24,933 bases of DNA. It comes from a virus. This document shows positions 6,905 through 14,227 of the stretch, one piece after another. Position 1 is the stretch's first letter. Each line of letters opens with the position of its first letter. The translations under genes and the position numbers were made by a program. Location: IMG/VR virus record IMGVR_UViG_3300027976_002654, positions 1 through 24,933 of that record; one strand, given 5' to 3'. Below the pieces are notes generated by a model that did not search any database, was not told the origin of the DNA, and was given only the letters and a program-made list of their open reading frames with translations.

Positions 6905-7096
6905 ATGCAAGAAGCAATTGATCACCTAGATATTCATACAACAGTAGTGGAAGGTACTAAAATGGTACCTTTGACGGAAGCTTACAAGGCTTTGGAACTG
7001 TCTATGAAATCGCAATTAGAGGCAGCAATACAGACAATAGAAGAAACATTTACGGAGTTAGAATCAACTATAATATCATTAGAAAATGAACGATAA
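6905..7096 (+). CDS. Hypothetical coiled-coil-like protein, 63 residues
   Basis: From about residue 25 the protein is one long amphipathic helix (heptad-like L/I/E spacing from LELSMKSQLEAAIQTIEETF onward). It overlaps the ribonucleotide reductase start by 11 bases. It could be a small accessory or assembly protein. No family is recognised. Confidence 0.55.
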   Translation: MQEAIDHLDIHTTVVEGTKMVPLTEAYKALELSMKSQLEAAIQTIEETFTELESTIISLENER

Positions 7097-9311
7097 GGGT
7101 AAAGAGTTTATATCACAGTTAAAACTGTATACAGATTACATGAAGTGGGACGAATCAAAAAATAGATACGAAACATGGGAAGAAGCTTGTGATAGTGTAC
7201 TGGGTACACATATATTACATTATGGCGAAAAGATACAGCCGTATATCGATGAAGTAAAAAGTTCCTACTATGCAAAAGAGTTTTTATCGTCTCAGAGAAA
7301 TCTACAGTTTCGTGGAAAAGACATATTAAAAAATCATGCAAGACTTTACAACTGCTGTGTTACGTATGCATATTCTCCCGACATCTTTAGTAAGGGACTT
7401 TTTGTACTACTAGCAGGAACAGGACTAGGAGTTTCACTTAAGCAAAAATTTGTTTCACAGTTACCTAAACTTACAAGGAGAGATAAGGGGGTTAAAATGT
7501 TTTCAATCCCCGACAGTACGGAAGGTTGGTCGGAAGCTGTAAAGGTTTTAATAAGTTCGTACTGTAAGCATCCTTCTTTATATAAGGAATTTTACAAATA
7601 CCAACTTAAATTTGATTACTCTCAGATTAGGGTAAAAGGGGCTTTTGTTACAGGTGGATTTAAAGCTCCTGGTCCAGACGGATTGAGATGTTCACTAGAG
7701 CTCATCGAAAATATGTATAACGTATATCTTGGAGTAGAAGAAGAAAAAGTTTTTAAATCTATACTAGCCTACGATACTTTTATGTACTTATCGGATGCTG
7801 TACTTGCAGGAGGGGTTAGGAGAAGTGCTATGAATATAGTTATGGATCTTGACGATACGGAACTGATTAATGCAAAAACAGGTAACTGGAGAGACACACA
7901 TCCACATAGAGCTAGAAGTAATAACTCTGTAGGTTTATCAAGACATGGCTTTACAAAAGAACAGTTTAAACAATTACTGGACTTAAACGAAGGTGATAAT
8001 GATTTGGGATTTGTATTTATGTCTCACGAAGATGACATGTTTAATCCCTGTTTTGAAATACAGTTTAACTATTACAGTAAAATTAAGGACAAGTCCGTAG
8101 GGGTATTACAATTCTGTAACTTAACTGAAATAAATGCTTCAGCTTGTGTTGATAGTAGAGGAAGATTTTCAAATACAAAATTTCAAGAACTTTGTAGAAA
8201 AGCCAGTATAGTTGGGTCCTTACAAGCAGGGTACTCGGACTTTCCATACCTAGGAAAAGAGACGGGTGAAATTGTAGCAGGTGAAGCTTTACTTGGAGTT
8301 TCGATTACAGGATGGATGACAAGACCGGAACTATTCAATAAGGAGATTTTACAAGCAGGGGCAAAAATAGTAGTCGATACAAATTTAGAGGTTTCGAAAT
8401 TCTTAGGAACTAACCAATCAGCAAGATCTACCACGGTGAAACCCAGCGGAAATGCTTCTGTAATTTTGAAAACAGCATCAGGAATACACCCAGAACATTC
8501 TAAAAGGTACTTTAGGGTAATGCAACTAAATAAAGATAGTGAGACCGCTAGATACCTTGTACAAAACAACCCAGGTGTTTTAGAAAATTCAGTATGGTCA
8601 AATACAGGTACAGATTACGTGGTATACACACCTTGTGAGAATCCGGAAGGAATTTTGTACAAAGAAGATATGCAAGGAGTAAAACACCTAAAACTAATAG
8701 AACTTGTACAGAAGTACTGGGTATCTGAAGGTAAGGTAGAAGAGTTATGTTACATGCCAACAACAAACCATAATGTTAGTAATACCGTAATTGTAGACAA
8801 CAGGGAGGAAATAGTTGATTACATATTTGAAAATCAAGACAATTTCTCTGCAGTCTCTTTCTTATCTATGTTTGGAGATAAAGACTATGCTCAAGCACCT
8901 TTTACTTCAGTACTGAACACTGAGGAACTGGTAAAGACATATGGAGATGGGGTTATGTTTATGGCAGGACTAATTGTAGATGGAATACATCACTTCAATG
9001 GGGACCTATGGGTAGCTGCTAAATATGTACAAGCTTCAGATACGGAGGTTACAGGTACAAGGGAACAGGTACTATTACGTAAAGATTGGATAAGAAGAGT
9101 AAAACAGTTTAGTAAAAATTACTTTAAGGGAGACTTAAACAAAACAATCTACTGTATGAAAGATGTACACCTATGGCATAAGTGGAATACAATTACAAGA
9201 AACTTTAAACTAATAGACTACGGTAAGATTCTTACTCAACCAAATTATATAAATCTTAATACAATGGGAGCAGTATCCTGTAGTGGAACAGATGGATGTG
9301 AAATACAGTAG
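7086..9311 (+). CDS. nrdJ: Adenosylcobalamin-dependent ribonucleoside-triphosphate reductase (class II)
   Basis: The 741-residue protein matches the monomeric class II reductase type (Lactobacillus leichmannii enzyme, about 739 residues). Such enzymes reduce NTPs to dNTPs using coenzyme B12. Visible elements are LYNCCVTYAYS (redox Cys at 90/91), NPCFEI (thiyl-radical Cys C322 with E324), FCNLTEINA (second redox Cys C344), ARSTTVKPSGNAS (substrate phosphate region) and the C-terminal thiol pair C732/C738 in SCSGTDGCEIQ. The spacing between C322 and C344 is 22 residues. No intein or frameshift is seen. It frees dNTP supply from the host's own reductase but requires host cobalamin. Two hairpins follow the stop. 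Confidence 0.93.
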   Translation: MNDKGKEFISQLKLYTDYMKWDESKNRYETWEEACDSVLGTHILHYGEKIQPYIDEVKSSYYAKEFLSSQRNLQFRGKDILKNHARLYNCCVTYAYSPDIFSKGLFVLLAGTGLGVSLKQKFVSQLPKLTRRDKGVKMFSIPDSTEGWSEAVKVLISSYCKHPSLYKEFYKYQLKFDYSQIRVKGAFVTGGFKAPGPDGLRCSLELIENMYNVYLGVEEEKVFKSILAYDTFMYLSDAVLAGGVRRSAMNIVMDLDDTELINAKTGNWRDTHPHRARSNNSVGLSRHGFTKEQFKQLLDLNEGDNDLGFVFMSHEDDMFNPCFEIQFNYYSKIKDKSVGVLQFCNLTEINASACVDSRGRFSNTKFQELCRKASIVGSLQAGYSDFPYLGKETGEIVAGEALLGVSITGWMTRPELFNKEILQAGAKIVVDTNLEVSKFLGTNQSARSTTVKPSGNASVILKTASGIHPEHSKRYFRVMQLNKDSETARYLVQNNPGVLENSVWSNTGTDYVVYTPCENPEGILYKEDMQGVKHLKLIELVQKYWVSEGKVEELCYMPTTNHNVSNTVIVDNREEIVDYIFENQDNFSAVSFLSMFGDKDYAQAPFTSVLNTEELVKTYGDGVMFMAGLIVDGIHHFNGDLWVAAKYVQASDTEVTGTREQVLLRKDWIRRVKQFSKNYFKGDLNKTIYCMKDVHLWHKWNTITRNFKLIDYGKILTQPNYINLNTMGAVSCSGTDGCEIQ

Positions 9312-9331
9312 TTTGAGAACATACAGTTATT

Positions 9332-9357
9332 TGGGTACACCTTGTTGGGTGTACTCA
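9332..9357 (+). other. Strong hairpin without T-run downstream of nrdJ
   Basis: A 10-base-pair stem (TGGGTACACC, 9332-9341, pairing with GGTGTACTCA, 9348-9357, with one G-U pair) encloses the loop TTGTTG. It lies 20 bases after the nrdJ stop and 20 bases before a second hairpin. Lack of a T-tract argues against a simple terminator. It could protect the 3' end of the transcript. Confidence 0.55.
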
Positions 9358-9376
9358 CTCCATATAGAAAGAATTA

Positions 9377-9406
9377 AAACAACTATAGAGAAAGTTGTTT
9401 CTTCTT
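9377..9406 (+). terminator. Intrinsic terminator between nrdJ and dpdA
   Basis: Perfect 8-base-pair stem AAACAACT (9377-9384) and AGTTGTTT (9393-9400) with loop ATAGAGAA, followed by CTTCTT. Its 3' arm carries the TTG used as a candidate -33 element for dpdA. Confidence 0.65.
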
Positions 9407-9425
9407 AAAATATTACTTATATTAG
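9395..9425 (+). promoter_or_regulatory. Candidate promoter of the dpdA-queF operon
   Basis: TTG at 9395-9397 and TATATTAG at 9418-9425 are separated by 20 bases, one mismatch from TAnnTTTG. The ATG of the dpdA-like gene follows at 9440. The same TATATTAG box occurs at 6167-6174 in front of another gene. Confidence 0.5.
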
Positions 9426-9439
9426 AAATAAATATAGTT

Positions 9440-10240
9440 ATGATAAAAATTTTCCACGAAGCACCTAAATCAATTTTTCAGGACATTCAAAAAGTAACTG
9501 CAGGGGACTATTTCTTAGTACACCTCTTCGAAGAGGATCTGGAATACCTAGCTTTAGCTAAACAAGCGGTAGCTGAAGGAAGAGAAGTAATCTTGGACAA
9601 TTCCATTTTCGAACTAGGAGAAGCTTTCGATGCAGAAAGGTTTGTATACTGGGTTAAAGAATTAAAGCCAACTTGGTATATCGTACCAGATGCTTTAGAA
9701 GAAATGGGGAAGACTTGTAACCAAATGGGAGCTTGGAATATGGAGTATAAAGATCTTCCTGGAAAGAAAATAGGTGTAGTACAGGGTAAAACATATGAGG
9801 AAATAAAAAAATGCTACGAGTACATGGACAGGGTTGCAGATGTAGATATGATTGCAATCTCTTTTGATTACTCGTATTACACGAAGTCTTTTCCACACAG
9901 TAATAATTATATAAGCTGGTCAATGGGCCGCGTAAAATTACTTGGAGACCTGGTGAGAGATGACGTTATAAATACTTCTAAGCTACATCACTTGCTCGGG
10001 TGCTCACTTCCAATTGAATTTTTGTTTTATAAACACTCCAATTATTCTTGGATTTACTCACTAGATACTTCTAATCCCATAGTACATGGTATAAAAGGAA
10101 TTGAATACGGAGAAACAGGATTATGGACCAAGGAATCTCAAAAATTATTTGAAATGATAAATCACCCTAAAGAGGATATTGACATGTGTACAGTTCTCTA
10201 TAATGTGAATAAGTTTAAGTGGTTTGTAAATAGAAACTAA
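9440..10240 (+). CDS. dpdA: DpdA-like DNA guanine transglycosylase
   Basis: DpdA enzymes exchange guanine in DNA for a 7-deazaguanine base and belong to the tRNA-guanine transglycosylase superfamily. This 266-residue protein shows superfamily-like blocks in order: VILDNSIFELGE (50-61), TWYIVPDALEE (78-88), KIGVVQGKTYEE (110-121, like the VVQG loop), LHHLLGCSLP (182-191) and IYSLDTSNP (205-213), with D209 a candidate nucleophile. The C-terminal zinc site of bacterial Tgt is absent, as in short phage DpdA types. I cannot assign the subfamily. ATG 9440 is chosen over an in-frame TTG at 9395, which lies inside the terminator. It heads an operon ending in queF. Confidence 0.75.
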   Translation: MIKIFHEAPKSIFQDIQKVTAGDYFLVHLFEEDLEYLALAKQAVAEGREVILDNSIFELGEAFDAERFVYWVKELKPTWYIVPDALEEMGKTCNQMGAWNMEYKDLPGKKIGVVQGKTYEEIKKCYEYMDRVADVDMIAISFDYSYYTKSFPHSNNYISWSMGRVKLLGDLVRDDVINTSKLHHLLGCSLPIEFLFYKHSNYSWIYSLDTSNPIVHGIKGIEYGETGLWTKESQKLFEMINHPKEDIDMCTVLYNVNKFKWFVNRN

Positions 10241-10242
10241 CT

Positions 10243-10476
10243 GTGGCGAAAAGTAAATATAAAATAGGGAGTAGAGTTGGGTTCCTATTTTTAGGTGCAC
10301 CATATGTAGGAATAGTGGTAGAGTATAGTGAGAAGAACGAACACGGACATTCCCTACCTAGATACCTAATAAAAAGTAAGGACCCTTATCCTCCCGGTAG
10401 ATTTACTTTCTACCCTACTCCCGAAGAAGGAATTACAAAATTAATTTGTGGACCTGAAAAAAAAACCTTATCTTAA
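10243..10476 (+). CDS. Small beta-rich protein, possibly SH3/KOW-like (GTG start)
   Basis: The 77-residue basic protein starts at GTG 10243, two bases after the dpdA stop. The N-terminal half (YKIGSRVGFLFLGAPYVGIV then VEYSE) has the G-x-x-V-x-F...G-x-V pattern common to small SH3-like barrels that bind nucleic acid or peptides. The middle holds a Pro/Tyr-rich loop (SKDPYPPGRFTFYP). This fold guess is inference only. Its place directly behind dpdA makes a DNA-modification accessory role possible. Confidence 0.5.
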   Translation: MAKSKYKIGSRVGFLFLGAPYVGIVVEYSEKNEHGHSLPRYLIKSKDPYPPGRFTFYPTPEEGITKLICGPEKKTLS

Positions 10477-10480
10477 CAGT

Positions 10481-11494
10481 ATGAAAGAAGCAGATAAAAA
10501 GACACAGCCCTATACGTCTTACGGTTATGAGATTGAATGGTCTGATATAGACCGTAGTGTTGATATTCCTGTAGAGTTGGGACAGTGGGAAGGACCTAAG
10601 ATTGCGGGATACTATATGGGCTCTGAAATTGATATAGTGAATACTATTGGAGAGTACAGGGGTATTGGAACAGATCCACTGTGTATAGACTGTAAGGTAG
10701 GGGGAGAAATAAATGTTCAACCTACGAAGTCTCCCGAGGTACTTTTAAACAGGGTTATGGAGATTATGGACCTATTCTCGGTTGTAGGAACCGGTTGCGT
10801 AAATCACGGACATGTACACGTATATGTAAAAGGACTAAAAGAGGATTTGGTTTTACTTAAAAACGTATTTGCTTACATTAAGGAGAATGAAATGGATGTT
10901 CAAATAGCTTGTCATTCTTGGGATCCGGTAACACATTTTCAAGTATGGGAGTCTGAATTAGAACCGTGGGTTAAAACATATTTACAGTTTGATGGATGTA
11001 AAACAATTAACCAAGAAATCTATAACGTAGTTGAAAAAGCCGAATCGGTAGAGACTATAATAAAAGCTCTAAAAACATATAATGCAGTTAATAGGTGTTG
11101 GATAACGGGAATGGTTAATGAAACAACTTCAAACAGAACTGCAATTAATATGTTTAACCTTACTAAAGGAGGTACCTTTGAATTTAGGTGTTTTAGAGCA
11201 AGCATTAATCCAGCAGAACTTTACTCACAGTTTAAGTTTGTACAAAGATTTACAGAAGAAGCTCTAAAGGGTACAAACGGAAGATCTGTAAAAGAGATCC
11301 TAAAAGAATCTAACTTTAGATTTCCAACTCTAGACTTTAATTTAGGAGATGCTTTAGGGTGGCAAAAAACAAGACAACAAAAAGGAAGATCAGGACCTTT
11401 TAAAAAATACACAGGCACTACAATTCCTCATGAAAATATACATAACGACATGACTGAGATTGTAAACTTATGTAAACTAGATTTGAGGATATGA
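10481..11494 (+). CDS. Amidoligase-like protein (COOH-NH2 ligase family)
   Basis: The 337-residue protein resembles the amidoligase family (glutamine-synthetase/ATP-grasp-related carboxylate-amine ligases, PF12224-type). It has an early G-x-E-x-E strand (YGYEIEW, 14-20), a GGEINVQP block (74-81), NHGHVHVYV (108-116) and late RTAINMFNL with GGTFEFRCFRAS (230-241), a pattern of metal and ATP ligands. Such enzymes form amide bonds between a carboxylate and an amine. Substrate is unknown here. ATG 10481 is chosen because an upstream GTG would overlap the previous gene by 29 bases. Its stop overlaps the kinase start (ATGA). Its place between dpdA and queF suggests action on a deazaguanine carboxylate or amine. 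Confidence 0.6.
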   Translation: MKEADKKTQPYTSYGYEIEWSDIDRSVDIPVELGQWEGPKIAGYYMGSEIDIVNTIGEYRGIGTDPLCIDCKVGGEINVQPTKSPEVLLNRVMEIMDLFSVVGTGCVNHGHVHVYVKGLKEDLVLLKNVFAYIKENEMDVQIACHSWDPVTHFQVWESELEPWVKTYLQFDGCKTINQEIYNVVEKAESVETIIKALKTYNAVNRCWITGMVNETTSNRTAINMFNLTKGGTFEFRCFRASINPAELYSQFKFVQRFTEEALKGTNGRSVKEILKESNFRFPTLDFNLGDALGWQKTRQQKGRSGPFKKYTGTTIPHENIHNDMTEIVNLCKLDLRI

Positions 11495-12036
11495 CAATAT
11501 ATGCAATAACGGGAACACACAGTACAGGTAAGTCAACGTTACTTGAGAGACTTAAAGATATCTACGAAGATTTTTACTTTAATGAATCCTCTACTAGGAA
11601 AGTTACGAACAAAGGGGAGAGAAAGTTAGAATGCATCACAGATGATGTACAGAGTAGAATCTATGAATCAATTCTAGAAAAAGAGGCTGAACTGACTGAG
11701 ATAGTAAAAACTCAAAATATTATGATGGATAGGTCTTTTATAGATTTTACAGCCTATACCACCGTTTTTAATCAACAGGGACTAATATCAGATGTTTTTT
11801 GTAAAAAGATTACTGACGAGTGCCGTAGTAGATTAAATAATGGAAAATACGGGATACTATTCTATCTTCCAATAGAATTTAAAATAGTAGACGATGGAAT
11901 AAGGAGTATTGATGAAGACTTACAAAGAGATGTAGACACTATTATCTTAGGTCTAATAAAGGAACATAGCTACGTAGTACGATTAACAGGAACAGTTGAT
12001 GAAAGGGTTAAGCAAATTAAGAATCATATCGGTTAG
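11491..12036 (+). CDS. P-loop nucleotide kinase / AAA_28-like (NadR-like) ATPase
   Basis: The Walker A motif GTHSTGKST (residues 8-16) follows an N-terminal strand (MTIYAIT). MMDRSFIDFTAY (78-89) is a DRS-type motif seen in nucleoside and nucleotide kinases and NadR C-terminal kinases. The C-terminal segment YVVRLTGTVDERVKQI reads as a base-binding strand and helix. At 181 residues it is a single kinase domain. It could phosphorylate a nucleoside, a nucleotide or a modified base in DNA. It overlaps the amidoligase by 4 bases and the following GNAT gene by 38. Confidence 0.75.
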   Translation: MTIYAITGTHSTGKSTLLERLKDIYEDFYFNESSTRKVTNKGERKLECITDDVQSRIYESILEKEAELTEIVKTQNIMMDRSFIDFTAYTTVFNQQGLISDVFCKKITDECRSRLNNGKYGILFYLPIEFKIVDDGIRSIDEDLQRDVDTIILGLIKEHSYVVRLTGTVDERVKQIKNHIG

Positions 12037-12451
12037 TGACTTACCAAAGTTTAAAGAACCTTTTGCTAACGAACTAATCTTACTTTGGAAAGAAAGGGGA
12101 CTTAGGGGAGTAACTTTACTTTTAGAACAGCACTATGAAAAAAGTATAGAGCCAGTGGGTTTTATGTTAGTTGAAATGAAAAAAAACGAAAACATAAACA
12201 GAGGGCTTTTTATACGAGAACACTTTAGGGGACAAGGAGGAGCACATACTATTTTAGGTTTCTTACATAATCATTTTAGTAACAAGTTTATATGGACAAA
12301 TATAACAGAAGGAATAGAAGAACTATACGATGTGTACGAATACAAAACTGTAGGTTATAGAAAAGAGTTTAAACAAACAGTAGCGTACTATTCAAAATCA
12401 AACTATACAGAAGAACAAGTAGAACAGTTAAAACAAAAAGTAGATGAATAA
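11999..12451 (+). CDS. GNAT-like N-acetyltransferase
   Basis: The acetyl-CoA pyrophosphate-binding motif is visible as RGLFIREHFRGQGGAHTIL (residues 68-86, core RGQGGA at 77-82), preceded by a strand (VGFMLVEM) and followed by a Tyr-rich tail (VGYRKEFKQTVAYY). GNAT enzymes move acetyl groups from acetyl-CoA to primary amines. At 150 residues it is a minimal single domain. ATG 11999 is the first ATG of the frame and implies a 38-base overlap with the kinase gene. It overlaps the queF start by 8 bases. Since QueF makes an aminomethyl base, the neighbour supplies a plausible substrate. Confidence 0.6.
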   Translation: MKGLSKLRIISVSDLPKFKEPFANELILLWKERGLRGVTLLLEQHYEKSIEPVGFMLVEMKKNENINRGLFIREHFRGQGGAHTILGFLHNHFSNKFIWTNITEGIEELYDVYEYKTVGYRKEFKQTVAYYSKSNYTEEQVEQLKQKVDE

Positions 12452-13337
12452 TCAAGAAGAAGTAGTAAGAATTTCAGCTAAGCATTTAGGAAAGATAGGG
12501 GGATACAGTGATCAGTATGATCGAGACCTATTAGTAAGAATTCCCAGGTATCTAAATAGAGAAGCTTACGGGATAAAAGAAGGATCAGAAACATTTTTCG
12601 GAGTAGATGTATGGAATGCATACGAAGTATCTGCAATTACGGAAAAAGGATTACCTGTAGTAGGTATGATGAAAATCGTATATTCTTCAGCAAGTAAGTA
12701 CCATGTTGAGTCGAAGTCAATAAAACTGTATTTGAATTCATTTAATATGACAAAACTGGGAAATACAGCTCAAGAATGTATTGAAATAATAAAAGATAGG
12801 GTTGCAACAGATTTAACCATTTTATTAGAAACGAAAGTAGAGGTAGAAATGTTCACAACAACCCCAGAAAGAGAGTACGAATTTGAAGACTATCCTAGAA
12901 TACAGGATTTGATTAACCTAGACGAGATAGAATTTACTACCTATCAATCAGATGAAAAACAGTTAACATTAGAACTAACAGGAAAGAAAGTTCTGAAAGT
13001 TGATATTGATTTCTTAAGATCTAACTGTAGAGTTACTAACCAACCGGATTTTGGAAATATACTGATCTACATAAAAGGGGACAATATTCCAAGTGTAGAA
13101 TCGTTAGCAAGATATGTTGTAAGTCACAGGCAGGTATCACACTTCCATGAAGAGATTTGTGAAATGGTTTTCATACATTTACAGAAGGCTTTTACACCGG
13201 AGGAACTAATGGTTACGTGCCTTTATAGTCGCAGGGGGGGTTTGGAGATTAATCCTATGAGAGCTTCTCACAAACATACTATGCCAACATTTTTTGCAGA
13301 TCCAGAATGTAAATTAAAGAAAACTCTAAAGCAATAA
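12444..13337 (+). CDS. queF: NADPH-dependent 7-cyano-7-deazaguanine reductase (QueF, long form)
   Basis: QueF reduces preQ0 to preQ1 with two NADPH. The protein is of the two-domain (E. coli-type, about 280 residues) form. Motifs are DVWNAYEVSAI (55-65), the NADPH/QueF signature ESKSIKLYLNSFN (89-101), the catalytic block RSNCRVTNQPDFG (192-204, nucleophile C195, acid D202), FHEEICE (234-240) and RRGGLEINPMR (263-273). All key residues are intact. It is the last gene of the dpdA operon, ending just before the terminator at 13346. Its presence predicts that the DNA base, or its precursor, reaches the preQ1 (7-aminomethyl) state. Confidence 0.93.
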   Translation: MNNQEEVVRISAKHLGKIGGYSDQYDRDLLVRIPRYLNREAYGIKEGSETFFGVDVWNAYEVSAITEKGLPVVGMMKIVYSSASKYHVESKSIKLYLNSFNMTKLGNTAQECIEIIKDRVATDLTILLETKVEVEMFTTTPEREYEFEDYPRIQDLINLDEIEFTTYQSDEKQLTLELTGKKVLKVDIDFLRSNCRVTNQPDFGNILIYIKGDNIPSVESLARYVVSHRQVSHFHEEICEMVFIHLQKAFTPEELMVTCLYSRRGGLEINPMRASHKHTMPTFFADPECKLKKTLKQ

Positions 13338-13345
13338 ACCAGGCA

Positions 13346-13374
13346 AAGAGGATTATCTGTACCTCTTCTTTTTG
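13346..13374 (+). terminator. Intrinsic terminator after queF
   Basis: Stem AAGAGG (13346-13351) with CCTCTT (13362-13367), loop ATTATCTGTA, then CTTTTTG. It lies 8 bases after the queF stop and defines the end of the dpdA operon. Confidence 0.65.
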
Positions 13375-13386
13375 TATATCAACCCT

Positions 13387-14157
13387 ATGTATAAACGTAA
13401 ACATGTGGACTATACAAAACACCTGAGTACCCTCATTCAGAGAGCAAAAACTAGGGAACTGCCAACTGGTGAATACAAGGAGAGGCATCATATCATACTA
13501 AGAGCAGAAGGAGGGACTAACGGTAAAGATAACATTGTAGAATTAACAGCTAGGGAACATTTTGTAGCACACTGGCTCCTATTTCGAGAAAAACCAAATT
13601 CCTTTGTTAGAGCTGAAGCTTTTAGGATGATGTGTAACATAGATCCGAGTTTAGGAAAACATAGATATGTACGAGGTAGTAGAGCCGTGGCAGAGGCAAG
13701 AGAAGCTTCCGCTAGATTAAAGTCCGAACTCTACAGGTTAAGGTGCTGGGTTACTAGGGATGGTGAAAAGAAGTATATTTTTAAACAGGTATTGGAACTT
13801 TACCTAGAAGTAGGCTGGACAAGGGGGAAGAACTACTCACCTTCTGAAGAAACCAGAGAAAAAATAAGACAGTCAAGACTAAACGAACCTCCCCGAGGAA
13901 AAGAACATAGGGATAAAATGTCAAGAATTATTAAAGAAAGGTATATAACGAATCCAGAGCTGTGGAAAAAATCCAAGGAAACTAGAGAGAAACTTTCTAT
14001 AATAGTTTCTAAAAGATGGGAATCAGAAGAACATAGAAAAAAGTTTAGGGAAACCAGAAAACAGAGTAAGGTTAAGTGTCCTTACTGTACTAAGGTCGGA
14101 AACTATAACATAATGCAACGTTGGCACTTTAAAAATTGTAAAACATTAATACAGTAA
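13387..14157 (+). CDS. HNH homing endonuclease with NUMOD-like repeats and zinc finger
   Basis: The HNH core is ERHHIILRAEGGTNGKDNIV (residues 32-51) followed by AREHFVAHWLLF (H58, H62), the form common in phage free-standing homing endonucleases. Downstream are NUMOD3-like DNA-binding helices (SEETREKIRQSRL, SKETREKLSIIVSKRW). The C-terminal zinc-finger-like segment has CPYC and HFKNC. It is 256 residues from ATG 13387; an upstream TTG lies in the terminator and is not used. The gene is bracketed by terminators (13346 and 14171), so it is inserted as a separate cassette between queF and the DNA polymerase gene, a typical site for such elements. Confidence 0.85.
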   Translation: MYKRKHVDYTKHLSTLIQRAKTRELPTGEYKERHHIILRAEGGTNGKDNIVELTAREHFVAHWLLFREKPNSFVRAEAFRMMCNIDPSLGKHRYVRGSRAVAEAREASARLKSELYRLRCWVTRDGEKKYIFKQVLELYLEVGWTRGKNYSPSEETREKIRQSRLNEPPRGKEHRDKMSRIIKERYITNPELWKKSKETREKLSIIVSKRWESEEHRKKFRETRKQSKVKCPYCTKVGNYNIMQRWHFKNCKTLIQ

Positions 14158-14170
14158 AAAAAGTAATTAG

Positions 14171-14200
14171 GGGGGAGTTTGTTACTCTCCTTTCCTTTTA
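14171..14200 (+). terminator. Intrinsic terminator after the HNH gene
   Basis: Stem GGGGAGT (14172-14178) with ACTCTCC (14184-14190), one G-U pair, loop TTGTT, followed by TTTCCTTTT. The loop holds the TTG that is the candidate -33 element for the polymerase promoter. Confidence 0.7.
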
Positions 14201-14209
14201 CTATCTTTA
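14179..14209 (+). promoter_or_regulatory. Candidate promoter of the DNA polymerase gene
   Basis: TTG at 14179-14181 and TATCTTTA at 14202-14209 with a 20-base spacer. The same box and spacing occur at 1377-1407. The ATG of the polymerase gene follows at 14228. Confidence 0.5.
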
Positions 14210-14227
14210 GATAAGATAAAAACAGTT

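Noticed and set aside
8183-8766. Complementary-strand frames inside nrdJ
   Set aside because: They oppose a full-length reductase with intact catalytic residues and have no promoter or leader.
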